A DNA stretch of 64,000 nt from Dysgonomonas sp. ZJ279. Its GTDB lineage: Bacteria; Bacteroidota; Bacteroidia; Bacteroidales; Dysgonomonadaceae. Under the pieces are notes generated by a model. The model worked only from the letters and a program-made list of their open reading frames with translations, made no database searches and had not been told where the DNA came from. This document shows, piece after piece, positions 18,502-27,799 of this stretch (positions are counted from its first letter, which is position 1; each line of letters begins with the position of its first letter). Location: positions 310,001-374,000 of the forward strand of contig NZ_JAAKEL010000001.1 of the NCBI RefSeq assembly GCF_011039205.1. Direction: 5' to 3'. Made by a program: the position numbers and the translations under genes.

Positions 18502-18533
18502 TTTGGAATGAGCCATAAAAAAATGTATTTTTG
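18502..18533 (+). promoter_or_regulatory. Promoter of the rimP-nusA-infB operon
   Basis: TTTG at 18502-18505 and TATTTTTG at 18526-18533 are separated by 20 bases, a full match to the Bacteroidetes -33/-7 arrangement. Transcription would begin near 18540, leaving a leader of about 56 bases before rimP. Confidence 0.75.
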
Positions 18534-18544
18534 CATTCATTACA

Positions 18545-18578
18545 AAGAGGGAGAGGAGGCTAGGGCTTCCTCTTTTTT
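18545..18578 (+). terminator. Terminator-like hairpin in the rimP leader (candidate attenuator)
   Basis: GAGGAGGC (18553-18560) can pair with GCTTCCTC (18565-18572) around a TAGG loop, followed by six T. An alternative helix pairs 18545-18553 with 18566-18574. The structure lies between the promoter and the rimP start, so it may reduce read-through into the operon. Regulation is inferred. Confidence 0.55.
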
Positions 18579-18595
18579 CTTCATTTTGGTATACA

Positions 18596-19063
18596 ATGAT
18601 AGATAAAGACTTAATAAAAGGTATTGCAGAACCATTTCTCGAAAACACTTCGATGTTTTTGGTAGATGTGCTTGTCCGTCCGGGCAATCTCATAATTGTT
18701 GAGGTGGATAGTGATGAGGGGGTAAGTATTGATGATTGCATTACTTTGAGCCGCCATATTGAATCGCAGCTGGATAGGGAAATCGAAGATTTCGAATTGG
18801 AAGTGGGTTCGGCCGGAGTAACATCACCTTTGAAAATTCCTCGTCAGTATAAGAAGAATGAAGGTAATGAGGTTGAAGTATTAACTCTGAAAGGACAAAA
18901 GCTTTCGGGTGTGCTTAAATCGTCTGATGATAATGGTTTTACTATAACCATAACCAAATTGGTGAAACCGGAAGGGGCTAAAAAGAAAATCGCTGTAGAT
19001 GAAGATTTTTCTTTTGGCTATAATGAAGTGAAACATACAAAATACTTAATAAGATTTAAATAA
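18596..19063 (+). CDS. rimP: Ribosome maturation factor RimP
   Basis: Needed for assembly of the 30S ribosomal subunit. The 155 residues match the family: an N-terminal alpha/beta domain with MFLVDVLVRPGNLIIVEVDSDEGVSIDDCI, the conserved LEVGSAGVTSPLKIPRQYKKN, and a C-terminal SH3-like domain. It is cytoplasmic. It is the first gene of the classic rimP-nusA-infB order and sits one base from nusA, so the two are translationally close. The promoter and leader hairpin are described separately. Confidence 0.95.
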   Translation: MIDKDLIKGIAEPFLENTSMFLVDVLVRPGNLIIVEVDSDEGVSIDDCITLSRHIESQLDREIEDFELEVGSAGVTSPLKIPRQYKKNEGNEVEVLTLKGQKLSGVLKSSDDNGFTITITKLVKPEGAKKKIAVDEDFSFGYNEVKHTKYLIRFK

Positions 19064-19064
19064 T

Positions 19065-20321
19065 ATGGCTAAGAAAGAAGTTATCAGCCTGATTGATACG
19101 TTCTCAGAATTCAAAGAGCTGAAGAATATCGACAGAATGACAATGATCAGTGTTCTTGAAGATTCGTTTCGTAATGTGATTGCGAAATTATTTGGAACTA
19201 ACGATAATTACGATGTTATTATTAATCCGGACAAAGGAGACTTGGAAATCTGGAGAAATCGTACTATTGTAAACGATGACGAGCTTGAAGATGGAAATAT
19301 TCAGATATCTCTTTCCGAAGCTAAAAAAATAGACGAAGATTTCGAAGTTGGTGAAGAGGTAACAGATGAAGTGTTTTTCGAAGACTTTGGTCGTCGTGCA
19401 ATTCTGAATTTACGTCAAACGCTTACTTCTAAGATTTTAGAACTTCAAAAAGAAGGATTGTTTAACCGATATAGCGAAAAAATCGGAGAGATTGTTTCTG
19501 GTGAGGTTTACCAAATCTGGAAAAAAGAGATTTTGCTTCTGGATGATGAAAAAGAAGAGCTTTTATTGCCTAAAACAGAGCAGATTCCTAGCGATTTCTT
19601 CCGTAAAGGAGAGCATGTTCGTGCAGTTGTAGAGCGTGTAGACAATAAAAATAATAATCCTAAGATTATCTTATCGCGTACATCTCCTGCGTTTTTGGAG
19701 AGACTTTTGGAACTTGAGGTTCCCGAAATAAATGACGGTTTGATAACTATTAAAAATATAGCTCGTATACCCGGTGAAAGAGCTAAAGTTGCAGTAGAGT
19801 CGTACGATGATCGTATTGATCCTGTTGGAGCTTGTGTGGGTATGAAAGGTTCACGTATTCATGGTATTGTCCGTGAATTACGTAACGAAAATATCGATAT
19901 TATCAATTATACGTCGAATATGGGTCTTTATATTCAACGTGCACTTAGTCCGGCTAAAATCACATCGGTGAAATTGAACGAAACTGAGCGTCGTGCAGAG
20001 GTTTTGCTTCGTCCCGAAGAGGTTTCACTAGCCATCGGTAAAGGTGGTTTGAATATCAAGTTGGCAAGTATGTTAACGGGGTATACAATAGATGTTTACC
20101 GTGATATCGACGACTTCGACGAAGAAGATATTTACTTGGATGAATTCCGTGATGAAATAGACGGATGGGTTATCGATCAGTTGAAGAAAATTGGTTGTGT
20201 TACCGCTAAAAATGTTTTAGCTACAGATAGAGATAAGCTAATACAAGAAGCCGATCTGGAGGAGAGCACTGTGGATGAAGTGTTAGCGATTTTCCGTGCT
20301 GAGTTTGAGGAAGAGGCGTAA
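19065..20321 (+). CDS. nusA: Transcription termination/antitermination factor NusA
   Basis: Binds RNA polymerase and nascent RNA to control pausing, termination and antitermination. The 418 residues include the N-terminal polymerase-binding domain, an S1 domain (about 135-200, GEIVSGEVYQIWKKEILLL), KH1 (RVAVESYDDRIDPVGACVGMKGSR-like region, in part) and KH2 (RPEEVSLAIGKGGLNIKLAS). The C-terminal part is a short acidic helix-hairpin region, as in other Bacteroidetes. It follows rimP after one base. An internal promoter for infB starts just after its stop. Confidence 0.96.
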   Translation: MAKKEVISLIDTFSEFKELKNIDRMTMISVLEDSFRNVIAKLFGTNDNYDVIINPDKGDLEIWRNRTIVNDDELEDGNIQISLSEAKKIDEDFEVGEEVTDEVFFEDFGRRAILNLRQTLTSKILELQKEGLFNRYSEKIGEIVSGEVYQIWKKEILLLDDEKEELLLPKTEQIPSDFFRKGEHVRAVVERVDNKNNNPKIILSRTSPAFLERLLELEVPEINDGLITIKNIARIPGERAKVAVESYDDRIDPVGACVGMKGSRIHGIVRELRNENIDIINYTSNMGLYIQRALSPAKITSVKLNETERRAEVLLRPEEVSLAIGKGGLNIKLASMLTGYTIDVYRDIDDFDEEDIYLDEFRDEIDGWVIDQLKKIGCVTAKNVLATDRDKLIQEADLEESTVDEVLAIFRAEFEEEA

Positions 20322-20329
20322 TTCAATTA

Positions 20330-20361
20330 TTTGGTCGTTCGCCAATTTCTTAGTACATTTG
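20330..20361 (+). promoter_or_regulatory. Internal promoter before infB
   Basis: TTTG at 20330-20333 and TACATTTG at 20354-20361 are 20 bases apart, a very good Bacteroidetes-type promoter. It lies in the 132-base nusA-infB gap and would give a 5' leader of about 86 bases. Confidence 0.72.
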
Positions 20362-20453
20362 TGTGATTTTGAGAAGTCTAGGTGATTTGTCAAGATATAA
20401 ACAGTCAAAAGGACTTCCGATTGCTGTTCAATTTTTAGATTTAAAAAGAATAT

Positions 20454-23324
20454 ATGTCTATAAGGTTAATAAAAATATCCAAAGATTTAAACGTAGGAAT
20501 CAACAGTTTAGTTGAATTTCTGCAAAAGAAAGGTTTTGATGTAGAGTCTAATCCAAATACAAAAATTGATGGCGCGCAATATGAATTGCTTGTTCGTGAA
20601 TTTGGAAAAGATTCGGATATCGAGTCCTTACTTAATCGTAAGAAAGCAGCAGCGAAAGAGGCTGAGGTAGAGGCTGCGAAAGTAGACGAATCTGAAAAAG
20701 AAGAACAATCTGGTCCGAATGAAATTAAGACTGAAGTGCCTGAGGATTACAAGCCTCATGTACAAATTGTCGATAAAATAGATTTAGACTCTCTGAATAG
20801 AGTCAAGAAGGTGACAGTCGTAGACCATAAAGACGAAAAAGTGGAAGTAGAGAAAATAGAAAAAGAAATTCCCAAAGAAGAAATAATAGTTGAAGAGAAG
20901 GTTGCAGAGCCAATTATCGAAGAGGTAATTGCTCCTGAACCCGTAGCGCCAGTGGAAGAACCTGTAGCTGAAGTTATTGTAGAACCTGCTCCGGCAGAGG
21001 AGTCAGAGCCGCAATTGGCAGAAGAAGACGGTGATACAGGTGTTTTCAGACTCAACAATCCGACGATTAAATCGAATATTGTACTAAAAGGAACTATAGA
21101 CCTGAGTGCAATAAATGATAAAACTCGTCCGGCGAAGAAAACAAAGGCTGAAAAGAAAAAAGAACGTCTGGATAAAGAGCAACAAGATCAGAAAAAGGTA
21201 AAAGAAAATACTGTTCGCTTGTTGAAGAAAGAGACTGACGAAGAGAAAAAAGCGAAAAATAAAGAAGAAGAAAGCGAAGACGCTAAAAAGAAAAAGCGTA
21301 ATCGTATCAAAAAAGGTAAAGTAGACATCGAAAAAGGAACTACTCCTGCCGTATCAGGACCGCCAAGTGGCGACCATAGAGCGAAAATTGCTATACGCAA
21401 ACCGCTTGTAAAATCGGCAGTAAGTGACGAAGATGTTCAAAAACAAATAAAAGAAACTCTGGCACGTTTAACCGGAAAAGGTGGCAAAAACAGAGGTGCT
21501 AAATATAGAAAAGAAAAACGTGAACTCTTCTCTCAAAGACAACAAGAGGAGATCGAGCAACAAGAGGAAGAAAACAGAACACTGAAAATAACAGAGTTCG
21601 TTACAGCTAACGACTTGGCTAATATGATGAACATACCTGTGATAAAAATTATATCAACATGTATGAGCATCGGTATGATGGTGTCGATCAATCAGCGATT
21701 GGATGCAGAGACAATTAATATAGTAGCAGATGAGTTCGGCTTCAAAACAGAATATGTAAGTGCCGAGGTAATTGAAGCGATTGCCGAAGAGATAGATAAT
21801 GAAGAGGACTTGGAGCACCGCGCACCTATCGTTACCGTGATGGGACACGTAGACCATGGTAAGACTTCGTTACTTGATACTATTCGTCAGACAAATGTTA
21901 TTGCCGGAGAAGCAGGGGGTATAACTCAGCATATCGGAGCTTATAATGTTAAGTTGAAATCGGGTCGTCGTATTACTTTCCTCGATACACCGGGTCATGA
22001 GGCGTTTACAGCCATGCGTGCTCGTGGAGCGAAGGTAACGGATATTGCGATTATTATAGTTGCTGCCGATGATAATGTCATGCCTCAAACAGTGGAAGCC
22101 ATAAATCATGCTTCTGCAGCAGGTGTACCTATTGTTTTTGCAATCAATAAAATAGATAAACCGGGAGCTAATCCTGAAAAGATAAAAGAAACTCTAGCCA
22201 ATATGAATTATCTGGTCGAATCATGGGGTGGTAAATACCAGTCTCAGGATATCTCGGCAAAACAAGGGTTAGGAGTTGATGAATTATTAGAGAAAGTATT
22301 GCTTGAAGCTGAATTGCTGGATCTGAAAGCTAATCCGAATAGGAGAGCAAGCGGTTCGGTAATTGAGTCGTCTCTTGATAAAGGAAGAGGTTACCTTTCT
22401 ACTGTACTTGTGGAAAATGGTACTCTTAAAAAGGGAGACATTGTTTTGGCAGGAACTTATTATGGTCGTGTGAAAGCGATGTTTAATGAGCGTAATCAAA
22501 GTGTAGATACGGCATCACCATCGGCACCGGCATTAATCCTTGGGTTGAATGGCGCGCCACAGGCAGGAGATTTATTCCATGTGTTAGAGTCAGAGCAAGA
22601 AGCTCGTGAGATTGCAAACAAACGTGAGCAATTGCAGCGTGAGCAAGGTCTGCGTACACAAAAAATACTAACATTAGACGATATAGGTCGCCGTATTGCT
22701 ATCGGAAACTTCCAACAATTGAATGTTATTGTGAAAGGAGACGTGGATGGTTCGGTAGAAGCATTGGCTGACTCGTTGATCCGTCTGTCGACAGAAGAAA
22801 TACAAGTGAATGTTATCCATAAAGCGGTAGGGCAAATTTCCGAATCGGATATAACGTTAGCAGCAGCATCTGATGCAATTGTTATCGGCTTCCAGGTTCG
22901 TCCTTCTCAAGCTGCGCGTAAAGCTGCAGACAAGGGTGGAGTTGAAATTCGTCTGTACTCAATTATCTATGATGCTATAGAAGAAGTTACTTCGGCAATG
23001 GAAGGTATGCTTTCTCCTGAGATTAAGGAAGAGATTACCGGATATGTAGAGGTTCGCGAAGTGTTCAAGATAACTAAGGTAGGAACAGTTGCCGGATGTA
23101 TGGTGAAAGAAGGTAAGCTTAAACGAGCTAATAAAATCCGACTTATCCGTGATGGTATTGTTATCTATTCAGGAGAACTGGGTTCATTGAAACGCTTCAA
23201 GGATGATGTGAAAGAAGTTGCTTCAGGATACGAATGCGGATTGAATATCCATAACTTTAATGATATAAAAATAGGGGATATAATTGAACCTTTTGAAGAA
23301 ATAGAGGTGAAGAAAACCTTATAA
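20454..23324 (+). CDS. infB: Translation initiation factor IF-2
   Basis: GTPase that brings initiator tRNA to the 30S subunit and promotes subunit joining. The 956 residues begin with an IF2_N-like module ([20 protein letters not shown]). A long Lys/Glu/Pro/Val-rich linker (about 60-330) and a second IF2_N-like segment follow. The GTPase domain starts near residue 463 with GHVDHGKTS, then DTPGHEAF and NKIDKPG. Domains II, III and C2 complete it. The charged linker is usual for the phylum. It has its own promoter in addition to the rimP-nusA message. No strong terminator follows. Confidence 0.97.
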   Translation: MSIRLIKISKDLNVGINSLVEFLQKKGFDVESNPNTKIDGAQYELLVREFGKDSDIESLLNRKKAAAKEAEVEAAKVDESEKEEQSGPNEIKTEVPEDYKPHVQIVDKIDLDSLNRVKKVTVVDHKDEKVEVEKIEKEIPKEEIIVEEKVAEPIIEEVIAPEPVAPVEEPVAEVIVEPAPAEESEPQLAEEDGDTGVFRLNNPTIKSNIVLKGTIDLSAINDKTRPAKKTKAEKKKERLDKEQQDQKKVKENTVRLLKKETDEEKKAKNKEEESEDAKKKKRNRIKKGKVDIEKGTTPAVSGPPSGDHRAKIAIRKPLVKSAVSDEDVQKQIKETLARLTGKGGKNRGAKYRKEKRELFSQRQQEEIEQQEEENRTLKITEFVTANDLANMMNIPVIKIISTCMSIGMMVSINQRLDAETINIVADEFGFKTEYVSAEVIEAIAEEIDNEEDLEHRAPIVTVMGHVDHGKTSLLDTIRQTNVIAGEAGGITQHIGAYNVKLKSGRRITFLDTPGHEAFTAMRARGAKVTDIAIIIVAADDNVMPQTVEAINHASAAGVPIVFAINKIDKPGANPEKIKETLANMNYLVESWGGKYQSQDISAKQGLGVDELLEKVLLEAELLDLKANPNRRASGSVIESSLDKGRGYLSTVLVENGTLKKGDIVLAGTYYGRVKAMFNERNQSVDTASPSAPALILGLNGAPQAGDLFHVLESEQEAREIANKREQLQREQGLRTQKILTLDDIGRRIAIGNFQQLNVIVKGDVDGSVEALADSLIRLSTEEIQVNVIHKAVGQISESDITLAAASDAIVIGFQVRPSQAARKAADKGGVEIRLYSIIYDAIEEVTSAMEGMLSPEIKEEITGYVEVREVFKITKVGTVAGCMVKEGKLKRANKIRLIRDGIVIYSGELGSLKRFKDDVKEVASGYECGLNIHNFNDIKIGDIIEPFEEIEVKKTL

Positions 23325-23338
23325 TACGAAAATATTAA

Positions 23339-23448
23339 TATCTTTGTATGTACAAATTAACCTAAGAAACCAATTGATAGTTGTTGACAAGCTATAATGC
23401 CTTGAAAGTCGGTGGTATTAACCTGCCACCGAAAACACAACTATTAAT
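23339..23448 (+). other. Possible structured RNA between infB and the OmpH-like gene
   Basis: After a TATCTTTG -7 box (23339-23346, no -33 seen), a 12-bp helix can form between 23373-23384 and 23437-23448 with one G-T pair. It encloses CAAG (23388-23391) pairing with CTTG (23401-23404) and CGGTGG (23410-23415) pairing with CCACCG (23426-23431), giving a three-way-junction layout. No T-run follows, so a simple terminator is unlikely. I do not recognise a known riboswitch or small RNA. Confidence 0.4.
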
Positions 23449-23461
23449 CTGGTATGGGTTA

Positions 23462-23494
23462 TTTGATTTCTTCGTGAGATTTAATATATATTTG
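23462..23494 (+). promoter_or_regulatory. Promoter of the OmpH/Skp-like gene
   Basis: TTTG at 23462-23465 and TATATTTG at 23487-23494 are separated by 21 bases, a full -33/-7 match. The start would be near 23501, about 20 bases before the ATG. Confidence 0.72.
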
Positions 23495-23519
23495 CTACCA
23501 CTACAATTAAGCAATTATC

Positions 23520-24044
23520 ATGATGAAAAAATTAATTCTAATATCTTTCTTTATTTTCTCATTCCTTTTCGCCGGAAATATTGTTGCACAAACAGTACAG
23601 CAAATAGCCTTTCTAAACTCGAATGAGATATTGGATGTTATGCCTCAGAAGATAGAGGCTTCGAAAACGATAAATGATTTAAATCAAAAATATAAAACTG
23701 AATTGAAGGTAATGCAGAATGACTACAATAAGAAGTATTCTGACTTTATCTCGTATCAGAACACAATGGCTGATAATATTCGTTTACGACGTATGCAGGA
23801 GTTATATGAACTGGAACGTCAGATTAATGATTTTATGAAGGTCGCACAAGAAGATATTCAAAATCAGGAGAAACAATTAATAGAACCTCTTCGCCAACGC
23901 CTCAAAGATACCATCTATCAGGTAGGGGTAGAGCAAGGGCTTATTTGTATTTACGATTTGGCTAATCCGGCAATAGCTTTTGTTACTCCCACGGCAGTAG
24001 ATGTTACACCGCTTGTGAAGCAGAAGTTGGGCATAAGGAAATAA
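23520..24044 (+). CDS. OmpH/Skp-family periplasmic chaperone
   Basis: Probably holds unfolded outer-membrane proteins in the periplasm. The 174 residues begin with a signal peptide (MMKKLILISFFIFSFLFAG...AQ), then the family start IAFLNSNEILDVMPQ, a long charged helical stretch typical of the Skp tentacles (about 45-125) and a C-terminal beta part (ICIYDLANPAIAFV). A second ATG lies one codon in. It has its own promoter and terminator, so it appears monocistronic. Confidence 0.9.
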   Translation: MMKKLILISFFIFSFLFAGNIVAQTVQQIAFLNSNEILDVMPQKIEASKTINDLNQKYKTELKVMQNDYNKKYSDFISYQNTMADNIRLRRMQELYELERQINDFMKVAQEDIQNQEKQLIEPLRQRLKDTIYQVGVEQGLICIYDLANPAIAFVTPTAVDVTPLVKQKLGIRK

Positions 24045-24055
24045 CTTTATAAAGG

Positions 24056-24085
24056 AAATGCTTCTATTTTATGGAAGCATTTTTT
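24056..24085 (+). terminator. Terminator after the OmpH/Skp-like gene
   Basis: AAATGCTTC (24056-24064) pairs with GAAGCATTT (24074-24082) around a 9-base loop and runs into TTTTT. Confidence 0.85.
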
Positions 24086-24109
24086 GTATATAATAAAAAC
24101 GTAGGATAA

Positions 24110-24937
24110 ATGCTAAAACCAGGGCCTATAGGTGTTTTTGATTCGGGTTACGGGGGGCTGACTATTTTGTCAGAAATACAATCTCTGATGCCCGAATATG
24201 ATTATTGCTATCTCGGTGATAATTCGCGTGCTCCTTATGGCTCTCGTTCGTTCGATGTAGTATACGAATTTACACGACAAGCAGTCGAGGCTTTGTTCGA
24301 TATGGGGTGCAATCTCGTTATACTAGCTTGTAATACAGCTTCGGCAAAAGCATTACGTACTATTCAGCAGAATGATCTGCCTAGCCTCAATCCCGAAAAA
24401 CGGGTACTCGGTATTATCCGCCCTACGGCAGAGATCATTGGTTCTGTAACTAAAAGCAGACATGTTGGTATATTGGGGACAATAGGTACTATTCAATCAG
24501 AATCTTATCCGATCGAAATACATAAACTTCATCCCGATATACAAGTAACAGGTGAAGCTTGCCCTATGTGGGTACCGCTCGTAGAGAATCGGGAGTATGA
24601 TAAAGAGGGAGCAGACTATTTTATAAAAGAAAATCTGGACAGTATTTTAGCAAAAGACCCTCTGATAGATACTTTGATATTGGGATGTACACATTACCCC
24701 TTGTTATTGAATAAGATCAAATCATTTCTTCCTGAAAATATACAGCTTGTTTCGCAGGGCGAATATATTGCGCGTAGCTTAAAAGATTATCTGAATCGCC
24801 ACCCTGAAATGGATGCTGTGTGTACAAAAACTGCCAATACTCATTATTTTACTACCGAATCACCTCAAAAATTTTCAGAAGCGGCAACTGTTTTTCTGAA
24901 TAAAGATATCGTTGTCGATCGTCTCAGTCTCGAATAA
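24110..24937 (+). CDS. murI: Glutamate racemase
   Basis: Converts L-glutamate to D-glutamate for peptidoglycan. The 275 residues include the N-terminal IGVFDSGYGGLTIL and the two catalytic cysteine motifs, ACNTASAKAL (about residue 75) and GCTHYPLL (about residue 193). It is cytoplasmic. A terminator separates it from the chaperone gene, and dinB follows after 14 bases, so the two probably share a message. No unusual features. Confidence 0.96.
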   Translation: MLKPGPIGVFDSGYGGLTILSEIQSLMPEYDYCYLGDNSRAPYGSRSFDVVYEFTRQAVEALFDMGCNLVILACNTASAKALRTIQQNDLPSLNPEKRVLGIIRPTAEIIGSVTKSRHVGILGTIGTIQSESYPIEIHKLHPDIQVTGEACPMWVPLVENREYDKEGADYFIKENLDSILAKDPLIDTLILGCTHYPLLLNKIKSFLPENIQLVSQGEYIARSLKDYLNRHPEMDAVCTKTANTHYFTTESPQKFSEAATVFLNKDIVVDRLSLE

Positions 24938-24951
24938 GGAACCCAATCAAT

Positions 24952-26022
24952 ATGCGAAAAATAATTCATATAGATATGGACGCTTTTTATGCTTCTATCG
25001 AGCAGCGTGACAATGTGGATTATAGAGGTAAGCCATTAGTTGTAGGATATTCCGGAAACAGAGGTGTTGTGGCTGCTGCCAGCTACGAGGCTCGTCGTTA
25101 TGGTGTGAGGTCGGCAATGGCATCGAAAGTAGCATTACGCAAGTGCCCACATCTAATCTTTGTTCCTGCTCGTTTCGATGTCTATAAATCGGTGTCGAGG
25201 CAGATAATGGAAATATTCCACGAATATACAGATTTGGTTGAGCCATTATCTCTCGATGAGGCCTTTCTTGACGTAACCGAAAATCATAAAAATATATCTT
25301 CTGCTACACAAATTGCACAGGAAGTAAAAGACAGGATACATGAGGCGACTCAGTTGACAGCTTCCGCTGGTGTCTCTTTCAATAAGTTTCTGGCAAAAAT
25401 AGCATCGGATTACAACAAACCGAATGGGCTTTTTGTAATAAAACCTAAGATTGCAGAGCGTTTTGTTGAATCATTGGCGATAGAGCAATTTTTCGGTGTG
25501 GGTAAAGTTACTGCCGAACGTATGCATCAGCTGGGTATAAAAACCGGTATGGATTTGAAGCAGCGCTCGGAGCAGGAATTGGTATCTTACTTTGGCAAAG
25601 CGGGGCACATTTATTATCAGAATGCAAGAGGTGAAGACGACCGTCCGGTAGAATCGCATCGGGTTCGTAAATCAATCGGTGCAGAGATAACTTTCGAAGG
25701 GGATATCGATGATTTTGACGAATTGTGTTTGGAACTAGATGAAGTAGCAAAAGATGTAATAGAAAGAATCAGTAAACGTGGTTTCAAAGGGCGTACAGTA
25801 ACACTTAAAATAAAATTCGCTGACTTTAAAACCATATCGCGAAGCAAGACTCAACTTGACTTTGTTACTGATTTCGATACTTTATACAAAACGGGAGTAG
25901 ACCTATTGAAAAATGTAGATATTACCCCTAAAGTGAGACTGATAGGACTCACAATAAAAAATAACGATGACGAAATCTGGTCGGAAGCGATTCAACTTCG
26001 AATCAAATTTGATGAAGATTAG
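24952..26022 (+). CDS. dinB: DNA polymerase IV (Y family)
   Basis: Error-prone translesion polymerase. The 356 residues have the palm motif HIDMDAFYASIE with metal-binding Asp8, the second catalytic site SLDEAFLDVT (about 101-110), the thumb helix-hairpin-helix (FGVGKVTAERMHQLGI) and the little-finger domain. The final residues contain QLRIKF, a possible sliding-clamp-binding peptide at the position used in Pol IV; this is inferred. It lies 14 bases after murI. I see no LexA-type operator. Confidence 0.95.
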   Translation: MRKIIHIDMDAFYASIEQRDNVDYRGKPLVVGYSGNRGVVAAASYEARRYGVRSAMASKVALRKCPHLIFVPARFDVYKSVSRQIMEIFHEYTDLVEPLSLDEAFLDVTENHKNISSATQIAQEVKDRIHEATQLTASAGVSFNKFLAKIASDYNKPNGLFVIKPKIAERFVESLAIEQFFGVGKVTAERMHQLGIKTGMDLKQRSEQELVSYFGKAGHIYYQNARGEDDRPVESHRVRKSIGAEITFEGDIDDFDELCLELDEVAKDVIERISKRGFKGRTVTLKIKFADFKTISRSKTQLDFVTDFDTLYKTGVDLLKNVDITPKVRLIGLTIKNNDDEIWSEAIQLRIKFDED

Positions 26023-26085
26023 CTTGTAGCTGGTATTTTAGTGAATATTCTCTATTAAATACTTTCACATTATGGGATAAGTATT

Positions 26086-26093
26086 TACTTTTG
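26086..26093 (+). promoter_or_regulatory. Putative -7 box for the small DNA-binding-like gene and tadA
   Basis: TACTTTTG ends only 5 bases before the ATG at 26099, so the transcript would be nearly leaderless. No -33 box is obvious. Confidence 0.45.
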
Positions 26094-26098
26094 CAGAA

Positions 26099-26317
26099 AT
26101 GAAGTCTAAAAAGAAAGCCAACGTAGAGGCAAATCGCACTAAGCATGTCAACTTTTCACTCAACGAGAAGGAATATGCTTTTATCTGTGCTTATATCAAA
26201 AAATATAAGATAGAAAATCGTTCGCGTTGGCTTAGAGAGACTATCATATCTAATATACTGAAAAACCTCGATCAGGATTATCCTACACTATTTGACGAAA
26301 ACGAAATGCGCCGATGA
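26099..26317 (+). CDS. Small ribbon-helix-helix-like protein
   Basis: 72 residues. A basic N-terminus (MKSKKKANVEANRTK) is followed by HVNFSLNEKEYAFI, two helices and WLRETIISNIL. The short strand followed by two helices suggests a ribbon-helix-helix fold, which binds DNA in CopG/Arc proteins. I see no direct proof and no partner toxin. Its stop overlaps the tadA start by four bases (ATGA), so the two are coupled. The strong -7 box lies directly before it. It may regulate its own message; that is inference. Confidence 0.7.
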   Translation: MKSKKKANVEANRTKHVNFSLNEKEYAFICAYIKKYKIENRSRWLRETIISNILKNLDQDYPTLFDENEMRR

Positions 26318-26760
26318 CGACTAATATACTTAATGATGAATATTTTATGCGTCAGGCTTTAAATGAGGCTAAAACAGCATTCGAAAGAAATGAAGTTCCC
26401 GTGGGAGCTGTTGTCGTTTGTCAGGGTCGTATTATTGCCCGTGCTCATAATCTTACCGAAACCTTGAATGATGTAACAGCCCATGCAGAGATGCAGGCTA
26501 TTACTGCGGCAGCTAATGTGTTGGGCGGTAAATACCTAAAAGACTGTACACTTTATGTTACACTAGAACCTTGTCCTATGTGTGCCGGAGGGCTTCTCTG
26601 GTCGCAGATAACTAAAATTGTTTGCGGAGCTAGAGATGAGAAAAAGGGGTACAGTTTGTTTTCTCCGAATATATTGCATCCTAAAACGCAAATTGTTACA
26701 GGTGTTATGCAAGAAGAGTGTGCATCACTGCTGACTGAGTTCTTCCAACGCAATAGATAG
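26314..26760 (+). CDS. tadA: tRNA adenosine(34) deaminase
   Basis: Zinc deaminase that turns adenosine 34 of tRNA-Arg into inosine. The 148 residues carry the CDA signature: HAEMQA with zinc ligand His57 and proton shuttle Glu59, and EPCPMCAGG with Cys87 and Cys90. It is translated from the ATGA overlap with the upstream gene. Some family members are guanine deaminases; the length and the RNA-binding C-terminus (LLTEFFQRNR) favour TadA, and no second copy is in the window. Confidence 0.88.
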   Translation: MTTNILNDEYFMRQALNEAKTAFERNEVPVGAVVVCQGRIIARAHNLTETLNDVTAHAEMQAITAAANVLGGKYLKDCTLYVTLEPCPMCAGGLLWSQITKIVCGARDEKKGYSLFSPNILHPKTQIVTGVMQEECASLLTEFFQRNR

Positions 26761-26896
26761 TGTTCTCTTTTAAATTCAATAATATACTTTAACCTTTATT
26801 AAAATCGATCTGCGCAGCATATTTTATATCTTGCAACCCCTTAATGGATTATAGAGAGAAAAATAAGATTAACTAAAAAGAGAGATTTGAAAGGTT

Positions 26897-27592
26897 ATGA
26901 AAAAATTAGTAAAATTATTTTCAGTATTGTTTTTTTGTGGAGTATTGGCTCTGGGTATCTCATCATGCTCGAATGATGATGGACATTCTTTAGGTGATTT
27001 TTATCTATCGTGGGCAACGACGAATGACGAAGGTAGAACCTTTATGCTGGACGATAAAGATAGTACAACATTATTTGTATCAGCAACCAGCACGAACTAT
27101 CAGCCTAAAAACAAGCGGGTAGTAATTAATTTTACAATCCTGTCGGATCAATATAACGGTTATGATCATTTGATAAAACTGAATGGTTATGTTGCAGATG
27201 TTCTTACCAAGAATGTTATCTATTTAGATCCGAATGATCAGGCACAGCAAGATAGTATAGGCAATGACCCGATCGAGATAAAAGGTATCTGGGAAGGTGG
27301 CGGATATTTGAATATTAAGTTCGCTTATTTAACAGCGAATCAAAATCCACATCTTATAAATTTGATTTCTACAAAACCTGATAAATCTGTGACTGATGAT
27401 GTTGTAGAATTAGAATTCAGACATAATCGAGAAGGAGATCCTCAGAATTATATGACAGAGGGACTTGTTAGTTTCGATTTAGCTCCATATAGTAAAGAAG
27501 GGCGTGATACGGTTGCTTTTAAAATAAAAGTAAAACTATCGGATACAGAAACTAAGATATACGATATAGAGTATAAATATGGTAAGCCCTGA
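26897..27592 (+). CDS. NigD-like lipoprotein
   Basis: 231 residues of the NigD family, named from a Bacteroides bacteriocin-associated operon but widespread in Bacteroidales as surface or periplasmic lipoproteins of unknown role. The signal ends at a lipobox (GISSC, Cys25) followed by SNDDG, an acidic stretch that can favour surface export in Bacteroidetes. The mature part is beta-rich (FYLSWATTNDEGRTFML, VVINFTILSDQYNGYD). It stands alone with tandem terminators after it. No bacteriocin genes are nearby. Confidence 0.82.
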   Translation: MKKLVKLFSVLFFCGVLALGISSCSNDDGHSLGDFYLSWATTNDEGRTFMLDDKDSTTLFVSATSTNYQPKNKRVVINFTILSDQYNGYDHLIKLNGYVADVLTKNVIYLDPNDQAQQDSIGNDPIEIKGIWEGGGYLNIKFAYLTANQNPHLINLISTKPDKSVTDDVVELEFRHNREGDPQNYMTEGLVSFDLAPYSKEGRDTVAFKIKVKLSDTETKIYDIEYKYGKP

Positions 27593-27644
27593 TTTCGTGT
27601 TTGCTTATCAGATGCGGATTTAGGGAATAAAAAAACGATTTCTT

Positions 27645-27710
27645 AGAATATTAATAATATTCTTTTTTATTTCATTTTGAAAAGAGAACTTGAGAGAGTT
27701 CTCTTTTTTT
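27645..27710 (+). terminator. Tandem terminators after the NigD-like gene
   Basis: First hairpin: AGAATATT (27645-27652) with AATATTCT (27656-27663), then T6. Second hairpin: an 11-bp stem (27680-27690 with 27697-27707), then a run of T. Two hairpins in a row isolate the NigD-like gene from fur. Confidence 0.88.
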
Positions 27711-27764
27711 GTATTCTTATGCTTTTTCTTCCTTGGTTTATAAGGTATTCATTCAAAAAAGATG

Positions 27765-27772
27765 TATTTTTG
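27765..27772 (+). promoter_or_regulatory. Putative -7 box for fur-purA
   Basis: TATTTTTG, 27 bases before the ATG of the Fur-family gene. No standard -33 box is seen. Confidence 0.5.
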
Positions 27773-27799
27773 TTCATGCCGGATTTTTTTCAGAACTAA

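Noticed and set aside
23381-23626. 81-residue open frame from a TTG in the infB-ompH gap
   Set aside because: It overlaps the signal peptide of the chaperone in another frame and has no family features; the hairpins explain the region better.
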